Origin: Burkholderiales bacterium
GTDB lineage: Bacteria > Pseudomonadota > Gammaproteobacteria > Burkholderiales > Burkholderiaceae_D
Direction of reading: 5' to 3'
Assembly: GCA_016177875.1 (NCBI GenBank)
Contig: JACOUL010000055.1
Location: 50,408-114,407, forward strand
DNA: 64,000 nucleotides
The first letter of the stretch is position 1. Each line of letters begins with the position of its first letter. Shown in pieces: positions 55,176 to 63,975 of the stretch. The translations under genes were made by a program, and so were the position numbers. The notes below the pieces were generated by a model. It was not told the DNA's origin. It did not search any database and saw nothing but the letters and a program-made list of their open reading frames with translations.

Positions 55176-55721
55176 CTATTGCTGTGGCTTGGATGATTTT
55201 TGGCTTTCGCGCTCGATCATCTGATCCATCATCATCTGCATCATGTCCATGCGCTTTTCCATCATGTCTACGCGCTTGTCCATGCCCATCTTGCTGCTGG
55301 AACCGCCCATCATCGGACAGCTTTGCATCCCGCCTTTATCAGCCTTGTCGCCTTTATCGGCCATCATGGGACAGTCCATCATGTTCATCATCATGCCGCC
55401 GCCGGTGCCTCGCATTGCCTGCGATCCTTCGCGCATGGATTGCAAATGCTCCTGCATGAGACGCTCACGCTCCTTGGAATCCTTGGTCTGTTTGATCTTG
55501 TCCATTTGCGACAGCATTTTCTTCATTTGGTCCCGCGCGGCGGCAAACTGCTTTTCTGTCTCGCTAGGGGCGACAACTTTCTTTGCAGGCGCTTTGCTAG
55601 GCTTAGGCACCGGTTGCGCTGCGCCTGGCTTTTTATCGCCTTCCGGATGGTGTTCGTCATTCGCGAGTACGGCCGTCGATAATAATGCGGCAGTGAATAA
55701 TGCAATTAGCTTGGGCAACAT
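55176..55721 (-). CDS. Met-rich periplasmic protein
   Basis: A 181-residue protein with a signal peptide (MLPKLIALFTAALLSTAVLA), a Pro/Lys/Ala-rich linker (residues 25-55), a charged coiled-coil region (56-95) and a methionine/cysteine-rich end: GGGMMMNMMDCPMM, SCPMMGG, then MMEKRMDMMQMMMDQM. The Met clusters and two D/S-C-P-M-M motifs suggest Cu(I)/Ag(I) binding in the periplasm. I know no exact family name. It lies 2 bp upstream of the HD-GYP gene and downstream of cusF. Confidence 0.75.
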   Translation of the reverse strand: MLPKLIALFTAALLSTAVLANDEHHPEGDKKPGAAQPVPKPSKAPAKKVVAPSETEKQFAAARDQMKKMLSQMDKIKQTKDSKERERLMQEHLQSMREGSQAMRGTGGGMMMNMMDCPMMADKGDKADKGGMQSCPMMGGSSSKMGMDKRVDMMEKRMDMMQMMMDQMIERESQKSSKPQQ

Positions 55722-55835
55722 GGGGCGCTCCTTTCAAATAAGGTGTTTAATCCTGCTATGAGACCATCCTAGGGAGCGGACCTTCAAAATTGATTGATCC
55801 ATATCAAAATTGTCAGGAATGTCCCAAACCGGTGC

Positions 55836-56171
55836 CTAATTTTTGACTTCCAGCCGTGTCACGACATATTGGCCGTTGATCTTCTCGGCAACGAAACCAA
55901 TCCTGTCGCCTGCCTTGACCTTCCCTAGGAATGCCGAATCTTTCACGTGGAAATTCATGGTCATGCCAGGCATATCGAGATTTGCCAGCCGCCCATGCTT
56001 GATGGTGAGCTTTCCGGCCGCCTTGTCGACCTTTTTGATTTCGCCGTCATTCAGTGCTGTGCTCGCTTCGGAAGAAGCAGCCGAAGCATGATGTTTATCG
56101 TCTGCATAGGCGAACGTGAGTACGGCGATGCCTAGTGCGATTGCCCATGCAAAGTTGGCGATGATTTTCAT
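55836..56171 (-). CDS. cusF: CusF-like periplasmic copper-binding protein
   Basis: A 111-residue exported OB-fold protein. After the signal peptide (to about residue 23), the mature domain has GEIKKVDKAAGKLTIKHGRLANLDMPGMTMNFHVKD and ends VEKINGQYVVTRLEV. The histidine and the two methionines (M-T-M) of the CusF Cu(I) site are present. Where E. coli CusF has a cation-pi tryptophan (N-W-P) this protein has methionine (D-M-P). It would hand Cu(I) to the RND complex. Confidence 0.9.
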   Translation of the reverse strand: MKIIANFAWAIALGIAVLTFAYADDKHHASAASSEASTALNDGEIKKVDKAAGKLTIKHGRLANLDMPGMTMNFHVKDSAFLGKVKAGDRIGFVAEKINGQYVVTRLEVKN

Positions 56172-56186
56172 GGTGATTTCCTTCGC

Positions 56187-56636
56187 TTAGTGAGTGCCGT
56201 AATGGCGGTAAACCGAATACTTTTTATTGCCTTGCACAAGCAAGACATCGTAGGGATCGCTGCGCGGCCCTTCCATGCCTGGGGAGCCTAACGGCATGGC
56301 AGGTACTGCCAAGCCTATTGCCTTGGGCTTTTCAGCAAGCAGCCTCTTAATATCAGTTGCAGGCACATGCCCCTCGATCGTGTAGCCGGCCACATGCGCC
56401 GTGTGGCATGACCCAAGCGCATCCGGCATGCCGAACTTTTGTCGGTAATCGGCCGGACCCGAGACCTTATGCGTCTTTACCGTAAAGCCGTTGGCCTGCA
56501 GGTGTTCCACCCACTTACTGCAGCAACCGCAGCTCGCCGTTTTGTAGACGTCAATCACGGGCGTAGCCGCGTGTGCGGATGCCGCCATCGCAAGGCAAGC
56601 TGCGATGATCATTCGTTTGAGAATCTGCCTATGCAT
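56187..56636 (-). CDS. DUF411 periplasmic metal-binding protein
   Basis: A 149-residue exported protein (signal peptide to about residue 23). The DUF411 core VYKTASCGCCSKWVEHLQANGFTVK holds a C-x-C-C set, followed by the conserved SCHTAHVAGYTIEGHVPATDIKRLL and AVPAMPLGSPGME. DUF411 (CopG-like) proteins accompany copper resistance genes and probably bind copper in the periplasm. It is between cusF and the 146-residue protein. Confidence 0.92.
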   Translation of the reverse strand: MHRQILKRMIIAACLAMAASAHAATPVIDVYKTASCGCCSKWVEHLQANGFTVKTHKVSGPADYRQKFGMPDALGSCHTAHVAGYTIEGHVPATDIKRLLAEKPKAIGLAVPAMPLGSPGMEGPRSDPYDVLLVQGNKKYSVYRHYGTH

Positions 56637-56672
56637 ATCAATCCTTTCTAAGACACAAGACGTCGTTCACGC

Positions 56673-57113
56673 TCAATGTTTATGGTCGACCGGCATGGGC
56701 TTTACCGCCAACGGCGTAAAGCGCGCCTGTTCAGCCTGCTTGCCGGGCAATCCGATAGACACGACTGCTTTCAGGCTCGGATCCAGCGCAAAGCTGCCTG
56801 AGCCTTTCAAGACGTTCTTGCCTTGCGGCGTCAATGCCACCGTGGTCTTGCCGCCGGCGAGAATCGTCGCCGTGCCGGTGGCACCCTTGGCGTCGATTTC
56901 CTTGCCGGCATGATCGGTCAGGTAGACCACTACATCGTTGGTGCCGGACTTCGTGGCTGGCTTGATCACGAGCTCATAATGGTACGCACCGGCCATACGC
57001 ATTTGTCCGCCGTTGGGCGTCTTGACGGTGTCCAGATACTCGTCCGTATGGGCAGCTGCCAAACCCGACAAGCTGATACCCAGTGCCAGTACTGCCAATT
57101 TCATTGCTTTCAT
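56673..57113 (-). CDS. Exported beta-rich protein of the cus cluster
   Basis: A 146-residue protein with a signal peptide (MKAMKLAVLALGISLSGLAAA) followed by a His-containing start (HTDEYLDTVKTPNGGQMRMAGAYHYELV) and a repetitive beta pattern. The C-terminus is His-rich (PMPVDHKH). It resembles small periplasmic immunoglobulin-like proteins found next to CusCBA systems in Burkholderiales; function unknown. H/M residues at both ends would fit metal binding. GGAG precedes the ATG. Confidence 0.75.
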   Translation of the reverse strand: MKAMKLAVLALGISLSGLAAAHTDEYLDTVKTPNGGQMRMAGAYHYELVIKPATKSGTNDVVVYLTDHAGKEIDAKGATGTATILAGGKTTVALTPQGKNVLKGSGSFALDPSLKAVVSIGLPGKQAEQARFTPLAVKPMPVDHKH

Positions 57114-57168
57114 GTGTTGCTCCTTTCAAGGTAAATGTGCCGGCGGCCATGAAATTCGCCGGCAATGA

Positions 57169-60100
57169 TTAATAGCTTTCAGAGGTTTGCTGGTCCAACA
57201 AATGCTGCAGCGGCTTTTCACCCCACAGCCAAAACATCACCGGCGTAATGACCGTGTCCAAAATCGTGGAACTGATCAGCCCGCCGAAAATCACGACTGC
57301 GACCGGATGCAGGATTTCCTTGCCCGGCTCGTCACCCGAAAGAATCAACGGTATCAGTGCAAACGCGGCAACCAAGGCAGTCATCAAGACAGGGGTCAAA
57401 CGTTCCAGCGAGCCGCGCGTGATCAGCTCTTTTCCGAAGCGCTCGCCTTCATGTAGTGCCAGGTTGATGTAATGGCTGATCTTGAGGATTCCGTTGCGCG
57501 TGCTGATGCCAGCCAAGGTGATGAAGCCGACCAGGCTTGCGACTGACAAGGGCAGGCCTGCCAGCTTCAATGCGATCACGCTGCCGACCAATGCCAGTGG
57601 AATATTCGCCATGATCATCAGGGTAAGCGCCGAAGATTTATAGCGGCTATACAGCACCAGAAAAATCATCACCAGGGAAATCATCGCCAACAGGCTGATC
57701 AAACGCGTTGCCTGCTCCTGCGCCTGGAACTGCCCTTCGAGACTGGTGAAGTAAGCTTCCGGCATGGGCTTGGCAGCCAGTTCACCGCGGATTTTGGCGA
57801 CGACCTTTGCCATATCCGAGCCATCCGTATTGGCCGAAATCACAATGCGCCGACGGCTGTTGTCGCGCGCGATCTGGTTCGGCCCTTCGGCTTCAATCAC
57901 TTCGGCTACCGAGGCGAGCGGTATCCTGCCGTTCGGCGTTTCGATCAATTGATTGGCAAGGCCCTGCTGCAGGCGTTCGGTGTCCGCTAGCCGCAGCACC
58001 ACGTCAAACCGGCGGCTTCCTTCAATCACCTGAGCAAGCTTGTCGCCGCCGACCATCCGCTCCAGAGCGCTGGTGATCTCTGCCGGGTTGATGCCATAAC
58101 CCGCGGCCTTGTCGTGATCGACACGCACCTGCAACTGCGGGATCAGGACCTGCTTTTCGATCTGCAGGTCGGTCAACCCCGCGATGCCCTGCAGACGGTT
58201 ACGCAAGTCATCGGCCAGGCCACGCAAGGTATCCAGATCGTCGCCGTAGATCTTGAGCGCAATCTGCGCACGCACACCCGAGAGCAAATGATCAAGGCGA
58301 TGCGAAATCGGCTGGCCGATGCTGATATTGGCCGGCAATGGTGCGAGTCGGTCACGAATGTCATGCATGATGGCTTCGCGGCCGCGCTTGGATGGCTTCA
58401 GGTCCACATCGATTTCGCTGTAATGCACGCCTTCGGCATGTTCATCCAACTCTGCGCGGCCGGTGCGCCTTCCCACCTTGGCGACCTCCGGCACTTGCAT
58501 GATCAATTGCTCCGCGAGGGTGCCGATGCGGTTGGATTCGGACAGGCTTGATCCTGGATTCAGTAACACGTTGATAGTTAACGTGCCTTCATTGAATGCC
58601 GGCAAAAAGGACCGCGCAAAGAAAGGTACGGTGGCGGCGGCGATCAATACGGCAATGCCGGCGCCAGTCAGCAAGGCCTTCGCGTGACCGTACGACCAGC
58701 CCAGCAGTTTTGCGTCCCATGCCTTGAGCTTAGCGACAAGCTTGCCGTCGCCATGTCCAAGCTGTTTCATCTTGGGCAGTAGGAAGTAGCAAAGTACCGG
58801 GGTGACGGTCATCGACACCAACATGCTCGCCAGAATGGAAACGATGTACGCAATGCCAAGCGGGGCAAAGAGTCGCCCTTCAATGCCCGGTAACGCGAAC
58901 AATGGCACGAAGACCAGTACCACGATCATTGTCGCGTACACGATCCCGGAGCGCACTTCCCTGGAGGCTCCTGCAATGGCTTCCAATACCGGCTGCGGTG
59001 TAGCCGCCTGGGCGTTCATGCGCAGACGCCGCAAGACATTCTCGACATCCACAACGGCGTCATCCACCAATTCGCCAATGGCAATCGCAATGCCCCCCAA
59101 GGTCATGGTATTGATGGACAAGCCAAAGGCCTTAAAGACCAAAACGCTCACCAGCATCGCCAAGGGAATCGCCGTCAATGAAATGAACGTGGTACGGACA
59201 TTCACGAGGAACAAGAACAGGATCACCGCCACCATGATGGCGCCGTCGCGCAACGCCTCTTCGACGTTGGAAATCGAGCTCTCGATGAAATCGGCTTGCT
59301 TGAACAGGATTTCCGGCGCCTGCATTCCGGCGGGCAGCCCCTTTGCGAGCGAGGCGAGCGCACTTTCAATTTCCCGCGTCAATTCCACGGTGTTGCCCGT
59401 CGGCTGCTTTTGCACGGACAAAATCACCGCAGGCTTGCTATTGACGCTCGCGTCACCTCGTTTCAACCCAGCGGCAAATCCAACCTCAGCCACCTGTTTC
59501 AGGTAGATCGGCTGGCTGTTGCGATTGCCGATCACGAGATTTTGCAAATGCTCGATTTTCGTGGTGCGGCCGATATTGCGGATCAGGTATTCTTTCGATC
59601 CGATTTCGGCAAAGCCGCCGCCACTGTTGGCGCCAAAGTCCTTGAGCGACTTTTCCAGACTATCTAGGCTGATGCCCAAGTCACGCATCTTGCCGCTGTC
59701 CGGCATGACCCGATACTGGCGCACTTCACCGCCAATAGGGATGACTTGCGCTACACCGGGAATCGTCAGCAAGCGCGGGCGCAACACCCAATCCGCGTAT
59801 TCACGCACCCGCATCGGATTGGTTTTCGCCGTATCGATCGGCAGACCGATCAACATGATCTCGCCCATGATGGAGCTGACCGGCCCCATCTGCGGCGTAA
59901 TCCCGGCGGGCATCTGTTCCTTGACCAAGGCCAGCCGCTCCGCGACCTGCTGGCGGTTGCGGTAAACGTCGGTGTTCCACTCGAACTCGACATAGACAAC
60001 CGACAAACCAACGCCGGAGACGGAACGTACGCGCGTTACGCCCGGCATGCCGTTCATCGCCGTCTCGACCGGGAATGTCACCAGTTGCTCGACCTCCTCC

Positions 60101-60273
60101 GGAGCCAGGCCGCCTGCCTCGGTCATCAACGTGACGGTCGGCTTGTTCAGGTCCGGAAACACGTCGACCGGCATCTGCTTTAAGCTCATGGCGCCATACA
60201 CCATCAGCAACAGCGCGATACCAAGGACAATCAGTCGTTGGCGCAGGCTTGCATGAATAATGAAATTAAACAT
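57169..60273 (-). CDS. cusA: Heavy-metal efflux RND transporter, CusA/CzcA family
   Basis: A 1034-residue inner-membrane RND pump with twelve helices and two large periplasmic loops. TM4 contains [21 protein letters not shown], matching the A-x-G-x3-D-x-A-x3-x-E-N pattern of E. coli CusA. In the porter domain the stretch [21 protein letters not shown] replaces the E. coli P-I-K-T-R-I-D-M-L segment, so the third Cu ligand methionine of CusA is histidine here. Export of monovalent copper/silver is favoured by context (CusF, CueR site), but this residue leaves room for other metals. It is followed by cusB and cusC genes upstream in the same cluster. Confidence 0.9.
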   Translation of the reverse strand: MFNFIIHASLRQRLIVLGIALLLMVYGAMSLKQMPVDVFPDLNKPTVTLMTEAGGLAPEEVEQLVTFPVETAMNGMPGVTRVRSVSGVGLSVVYVEFEWNTDVYRNRQQVAERLALVKEQMPAGITPQMGPVSSIMGEIMLIGLPIDTAKTNPMRVREYADWVLRPRLLTIPGVAQVIPIGGEVRQYRVMPDSGKMRDLGISLDSLEKSLKDFGANSGGGFAEIGSKEYLIRNIGRTTKIEHLQNLVIGNRNSQPIYLKQVAEVGFAAGLKRGDASVNSKPAVILSVQKQPTGNTVELTREIESALASLAKGLPAGMQAPEILFKQADFIESSISNVEEALRDGAIMVAVILFLFLVNVRTTFISLTAIPLAMLVSVLVFKAFGLSINTMTLGGIAIAIGELVDDAVVDVENVLRRLRMNAQAATPQPVLEAIAGASREVRSGIVYATMIVVLVFVPLFALPGIEGRLFAPLGIAYIVSILASMLVSMTVTPVLCYFLLPKMKQLGHGDGKLVAKLKAWDAKLLGWSYGHAKALLTGAGIAVLIAAATVPFFARSFLPAFNEGTLTINVLLNPGSSLSESNRIGTLAEQLIMQVPEVAKVGRRTGRAELDEHAEGVHYSEIDVDLKPSKRGREAIMHDIRDRLAPLPANISIGQPISHRLDHLLSGVRAQIALKIYGDDLDTLRGLADDLRNRLQGIAGLTDLQIEKQVLIPQLQVRVDHDKAAGYGINPAEITSALERMVGGDKLAQVIEGSRRFDVVLRLADTERLQQGLANQLIETPNGRIPLASVAEVIEAEGPNQIARDNSRRRIVISANTDGSDMAKVVAKIRGELAAKPMPEAYFTSLEGQFQAQEQATRLISLLAMISLVMIFLVLYSRYKSSALTLMIMANIPLALVGSVIALKLAGLPLSVASLVGFITLAGISTRNGILKISHYINLALHEGERFGKELITRGSLERLTPVLMTALVAAFALIPLILSGDEPGKEILHPVAVVIFGGLISSTILDTVITPVMFWLWGEKPLQHLLDQQTSESY

Positions 60274-60282
60274 GGCGATCCC

Positions 60283-61422
60283 TTATCGCACTTGATTCAG
60301 CGATGCGACGCCTTGCACCACCACGCGTTCGCCACCCGCCAGGCCGTCGGTAACGACCACGTTGTTCGCATCCAGCGCGCTAAGCTGCACCTTCTTTGGC
60401 ACAAATCGCTCGATGGCTGCATGCACCCACACCAGCTGCTCGCCCGATGCGCCTTTTGTCACAGCCGTTGCCGGAACCAGCACACCCTTTTTTGTCTCTT
60501 TGAGCTGCGCAAAAACCTTGACAGGCTGACCGATGACCAATGCCGGCGCTGGGGTACGAACTTTCAAGTGGATGGGGAGCGCTTGCTCGCGCAGCTCCAG
60601 CCCGGTGCCAAGCAGCGTGAGACTTAACCTCGCGCCGCTTTCCGTGCTACCCGATACATTGGCGATGTTGCCGATGAGCCGCGCATCATATCCAAGCGCC
60701 TCGACGATCAAACGATCCGGATTGACGATATCGAAGATCGACTGCCTTGCTTCGACGACCTGGCCTGCGACCACAGTCACCTTGCTGACGACACCGGATA
60801 CAGGTGCAGTCAACGGCAACCGGCTGTTCAGTCCACTGCTGAGCGCTGCTTGCTGTTGCCTATATGCCTGCAGTTCAAGCTTGGCCGCTTCGATTTCCTT
60901 TTGCGGTACGCTTCCCTCCAGCTGGCTGTATCGCGCTACGCGGCGCTCTGCCTGCGCGAGCTGACTCTGGATTTGGGCAAGTTGCGCCTGTTGGCTGCTG
61001 CGCTCCAGACTGCTGACGACCGGCTCAAGCCATGCCAGCACTTGGCCTGCCTTGACCTTTTGTCCCAGCGCCGGCAATCCTGCCGGCCCGCCCACAATGC
61101 GTCCGACCTGCGTTGCTTGCACTTGCCCGCCGGCGGAGGGATCGGCGCGCACATGCCCTTTCAATGACACTGTCTGGTTGACGTCGCCCAGACTAGTCAG
61201 CGTGGTGCGCACGCCCAGCAGCAGCTGGCTTACCTTAGGAAGGAAGACACTTCCATCCGGCAGCCGCGCAGGCGATTCCCGGCCAGCCTGAACGAGTGCG
61301 GAGACAGTCTTGGGGGCACTTGCCTTGTCCTGGCTATGGTCTTCGCCTTCATGTGCGTGCAGTGCTATTGGCACAAGCCAGACCGCCAGGCCGACGTTGC
61401 GCAAAGTTTGCGTGATGCCCAT
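60283..61422 (-). CDS. cusB: RND efflux periplasmic adaptor (CusB-like)
   Basis: A 379-residue membrane-fusion protein. The signal peptide ends about residue 22, followed by the His-rich HAHEGEDHSQD. The domains are a barrel-sandwich half (VRADPSAGGQVQATQVGRIVGGPAGLPALGQKVKAGQVLAWLEP), an alpha-hairpin (residues 130-190, QAQLAQIQSQLAQAERRVARYSQL), and the second lipoyl half VVSKVTVVAGQVVEARQSIFDIV. The usual N-terminal methionine cluster of CusB is replaced by His/Glu. It bridges the RND pump and the outer-membrane channel. The start overlaps the stop of the upstream gene (TAATG). Confidence 0.9.
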   Translation of the reverse strand: MGITQTLRNVGLAVWLVPIALHAHEGEDHSQDKASAPKTVSALVQAGRESPARLPDGSVFLPKVSQLLLGVRTTLTSLGDVNQTVSLKGHVRADPSAGGQVQATQVGRIVGGPAGLPALGQKVKAGQVLAWLEPVVSSLERSSQQAQLAQIQSQLAQAERRVARYSQLEGSVPQKEIEAAKLELQAYRQQQAALSSGLNSRLPLTAPVSGVVSKVTVVAGQVVEARQSIFDIVNPDRLIVEALGYDARLIGNIANVSGSTESGARLSLTLLGTGLELREQALPIHLKVRTPAPALVIGQPVKVFAQLKETKKGVLVPATAVTKGASGEQLVWVHAAIERFVPKKVQLSALDANNVVVTDGLAGGERVVVQGVASLNQVR

Positions 61423-61982
61423 TATTTTTCTCCCGTTGATTTCTTACGACGGCGCAGGCCATATAGCGCCATGCCTATCAAGGCCACTCCCCCTAATGAA
61501 CCGATGACGCCCGTAGGCGCAAAGCGGCCGATCCGTTCGGCTTTCAGCTCTTTTTGCGTATCGCGAACGTCCAGCGTTCCTTCCAACAAGTCAGCGACGT
61601 CCTTGCCTTGAACGGTGACGACCAGCTTGTGCTTGCCAGCTTGTGCAAGCCATGGCGCATCGGCCTGATACACACCGCCGGACGCAGGCTTGGCAATCGT
61701 CTTGTTCTGGCCGCTTTCGATTTCAATCTGCGCGTTCTCCACCGGCGCATTGGTCTTGTATTGGGTGAGATAAATTGTCAGGGCCTTGCCGTCCGCTATT
61801 GCCAGCATTTCCAGCTCATCCGACTTGGCTTCTGCGCGAGGTGCAATCTGCTGCCCGCTTTGTGCGGCAGGCGCTTCGCCGCCATGATCTTCACCGCCAT
61901 GCGCAAATGCAGCGGAGCTGGTGAAAATCATGGTGGCAATCATCAGTAAAACGAGCCGCAAGGGTGTCGTAATGGTTTTCAT
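61422..61982 (-). CDS. Exported protein with C-terminal membrane anchor, between cusC and cusB
   Basis: A 186-residue protein: signal peptide (to about residue 26), His-rich mature N-terminus HGGEDHGGEAPAAQ, a beta-rich domain (residues 50-145, with VYQADAPWLAQAGKHKLVVTVQGKDVADLLEGTLDV), and a C-terminal membrane helix (about 155-173) followed by YGLRRRKKSTGEK. The topology suggests a periplasmic domain held at the inner membrane, perhaps a metal-binding accessory of the RND complex. It overlaps cusC (ATGA) upstream and cusB (TAATG) downstream, so it is firmly part of the operon. No named family is evident to me. Confidence 0.8.
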   Translation of the reverse strand: MKTITTPLRLVLLMIATMIFTSSAAFAHGGEDHGGEAPAAQSGQQIAPRAEAKSDELEMLAIADGKALTIYLTQYKTNAPVENAQIEIESGQNKTIAKPASGGVYQADAPWLAQAGKHKLVVTVQGKDVADLLEGTLDVRDTQKELKAERIGRFAPTGVIGSLGGVALIGMALYGLRRRKKSTGEK

Positions 61983-63166
61983 GGCAAAACTCCCATAGCC
62001 TGATTGAGCCGCGCATAGACGCGGTGTAAATTGAGTTTGGCTTGGCCGGCTGCAAGCGCTGCCTCGTTGAAGGCGGCTTGCGTACGCTGGTAGTCGACGA
62101 GACTTCTCTCGCCAAACGAGAAGGCTTTTTTGATGAGCTGCAGATTTTCGGAAGCAAGTGACACGCGCGAGTCGGCCCATGCCGCCTGCTGCTTGGCGAG
62201 ATCCAGTTCAGCGCGCGCCTTCTGAATGCCTTGCTCAACGTCGTATTTTTGCCGTTCGAGTTCGGTTTCTGCCTCCAGCGCATCAGCTTGTGCCGCCGCG
62301 ATCCGAGGCGCATTTCGCGCGTCGCTTCCAAATGGAATCTTGACGGTGACTGCAACCGTGTTGCCATAGCGTTCGTTGAAGTCGCCACGTTCACGCCGCA
62401 TGCCGATCGATACCTCGGGATTATCCCGCCCCGTGTGCGCAACGAGGTTCGTCTTCGCCTTGGCCACGCTCAGCCGGTGTTGCCAGGCCAATATCGTTGG
62501 ATGGGTATCGATGGCATGGTTAGCTGCCGCCTTCTCGGGTTCCAAAGCAGGCAGTTGCTCGTCGCCGACCAAGCGCTTGTAAGCCTGCTTGGCCAGGAGC
62601 AGTTGCCGGTCGGCGTCAGCCAAGCTGCCTTGCGCAGCCAAGCTTTCGCCTTGCGCCAGTAGCAAATCCGCCTTGGCAAGGTCGCCTGCCTTCACGCGTC
62701 TGGCTACATCGCTTTCGATCTGCTTGGCCGAATCCAGCCGCAACTTGGCAAGCGCTTTAGCGTTCTCGGCAAGTCGCACCTGCCAGATCGCCTCCCTTAG
62801 TTCGCCGGCAAGCTGCAATCGAGAATAGGTCTGGTCGGCGGTGAGACGGGATAGATCGGAGGCAGCCAAGTTTTGCCGCGCGGCCTTTTCGCCGGGCAGC
62901 CAGATCGGCACCGATACATCGACCTCATACTCGCGGCTGCCGACATTACGATTGAATTGGTCGGTACGATGACCCAGCCCCAATGTCGGCGGCGCGGCGA
63001 ACAGGGTTGACGCCGCAACCTGATTGGCCTTGAGTTCAGCTTCGCGCGAAGACTGAGCCCGTGCCTGCGGCTGGCGAGACCACGCTTTATTGAATACATC
63101 GGCAAAGGTTTGGGCCTGGACGTGCAAGGACGCGGCCAAACCAAGCGCCAAGATAATTGGACGCAT
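61979..63166 (-). CDS. cusC: TolC family outer-membrane efflux protein (CusC-like)
   Basis: A 395-residue outer-membrane channel protein. The signal peptide (MRPIILALGLAASLHVQAQ) has no lipobox, unlike E. coli CusC. The two OEP repeats have the long helices (ADVFNKAWSRQPQARAQSSREAELKANQVAAS and the C-terminal SLASENLQLIKKAFSFGERSLVDYQRTQAAFNEAALAAGQAKLNLHRVYARLNQAMG). GAGGATTTT precedes the ATG. It begins the cusC-(186 aa)-cusB-cusA run. Confidence 0.9.
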   Translation of the reverse strand: MRPIILALGLAASLHVQAQTFADVFNKAWSRQPQARAQSSREAELKANQVAASTLFAAPPTLGLGHRTDQFNRNVGSREYEVDVSVPIWLPGEKAARQNLAASDLSRLTADQTYSRLQLAGELREAIWQVRLAENAKALAKLRLDSAKQIESDVARRVKAGDLAKADLLLAQGESLAAQGSLADADRQLLLAKQAYKRLVGDEQLPALEPEKAAANHAIDTHPTILAWQHRLSVAKAKTNLVAHTGRDNPEVSIGMRRERGDFNERYGNTVAVTVKIPFGSDARNAPRIAAAQADALEAETELERQKYDVEQGIQKARAELDLAKQQAAWADSRVSLASENLQLIKKAFSFGERSLVDYQRTQAAFNEAALAAGQAKLNLHRVYARLNQAMGVLP

Positions 63167-63274
63167 AAAATCCTCATCTGTGCGTTGGACGAATGTCTAC
63201 AGCAACAGAAGGCGATGCGAGTTCAATAGCAGAATGGTTTGCCGATTACGGCTATGAGGTCCGCACGCCTTCGC

Positions 63275-63700
63275 TTACGCGAAGGCGAGGCGCGGAGGTC
63301 GGAACAGCGACTCGACAACAGATTGAGGTACGGAAGTCGTAATAAACGACTTCTCGGCGCCGGAGGAATTCAGCGTCGGGACTGGATTGATACTGAGCGG
63401 GATCATGACAGACACACAGGATTGGCAATACGAACAGTGATTGCAAGCCGTGACGTCATTATTCGATGATGGATTCTCGTCTGCCGACGCTTGGTTATCC
63501 ATCATCTGATGTGCGCTGTGATCCATTTTAGAATGATCGATATGGCTCACATCCGTGGCTGCATGCTCCATGGGAGCAGCGGATTTGTGGTGCATCGAGG
63601 AGTTCATCTGCCCACAATGCGCCATCGCCGCTGCCGCCACATTCGTGAACGGCAACGCCAAACTGATCAAGACAACGATGAATAGTCGCAGAGAGCGCAT
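63275..63700 (-). CDS. CopL-like His/Met/Cys-rich exported protein
   Basis: A 141-residue exported protein (signal peptide MRSLRLFIVVLISLALPFTNVAAAA). The mature part is rich in His and Met (MAHCGQMNSSMHHKSAAPMEHAATD, then HIDHSKMDHSAHQMMDN) and has a C-x2-C-x2-C-x2-C set (CNHCSYCQSC near residue 98). It resembles CopL-type metal-binding regulatory proteins and DUF2946-like proteins at the head of copper operons. A CueR promoter stands 75 bp upstream, and the cus genes follow 108 bp downstream. Confidence 0.75.
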   Translation of the reverse strand: MRSLRLFIVVLISLALPFTNVAAAAMAHCGQMNSSMHHKSAAPMEHAATDVSHIDHSKMDHSAHQMMDNQASADENPSSNNDVTACNHCSYCQSCVSVMIPLSINPVPTLNSSGAEKSFITTSVPQSVVESLFRPPRLAFA

Positions 63701-63774
63701 AAGTTAATTTTAGAACGTAATTCTTTTCAGCTCAATTCCGAAAGTCAAAACAAAAAATCCTTCAACTGGAGTGC

Positions 63775-63805
63775 AGCTTAATCCCTCCCACAATGGGAAG
63801 GTCAA
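63775..63805 (-). promoter_or_regulatory. CueR-type copper-responsive promoter of the CopL/cus cluster
   Basis: On the minus strand TTGACC, a 19-bp spacer containing TTCCCAttgTGGGAgg, and TAAGCT as -10 box. Third site of the same layout in this window. It lies 75 bp upstream of the CopL-like gene and presumably drives the whole minus-strand cluster down to at least cusF. Confidence 0.85.
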
Positions 63806-63975
63806 GAACAATTTGCTTAATAAAAGAATTTAGCCATGCATTGCCTATTTGGAAATTATCTGTAGTAGTTCCGACTTGATCGTACAGTAAGACCTTGCCA
63901 AAGGGTGGGGTTACCCGGTTTGATAGAGGTGCGAATCTTTATCAATCTGCGCTAAAAGCGCCAAGGAGTAACCCC

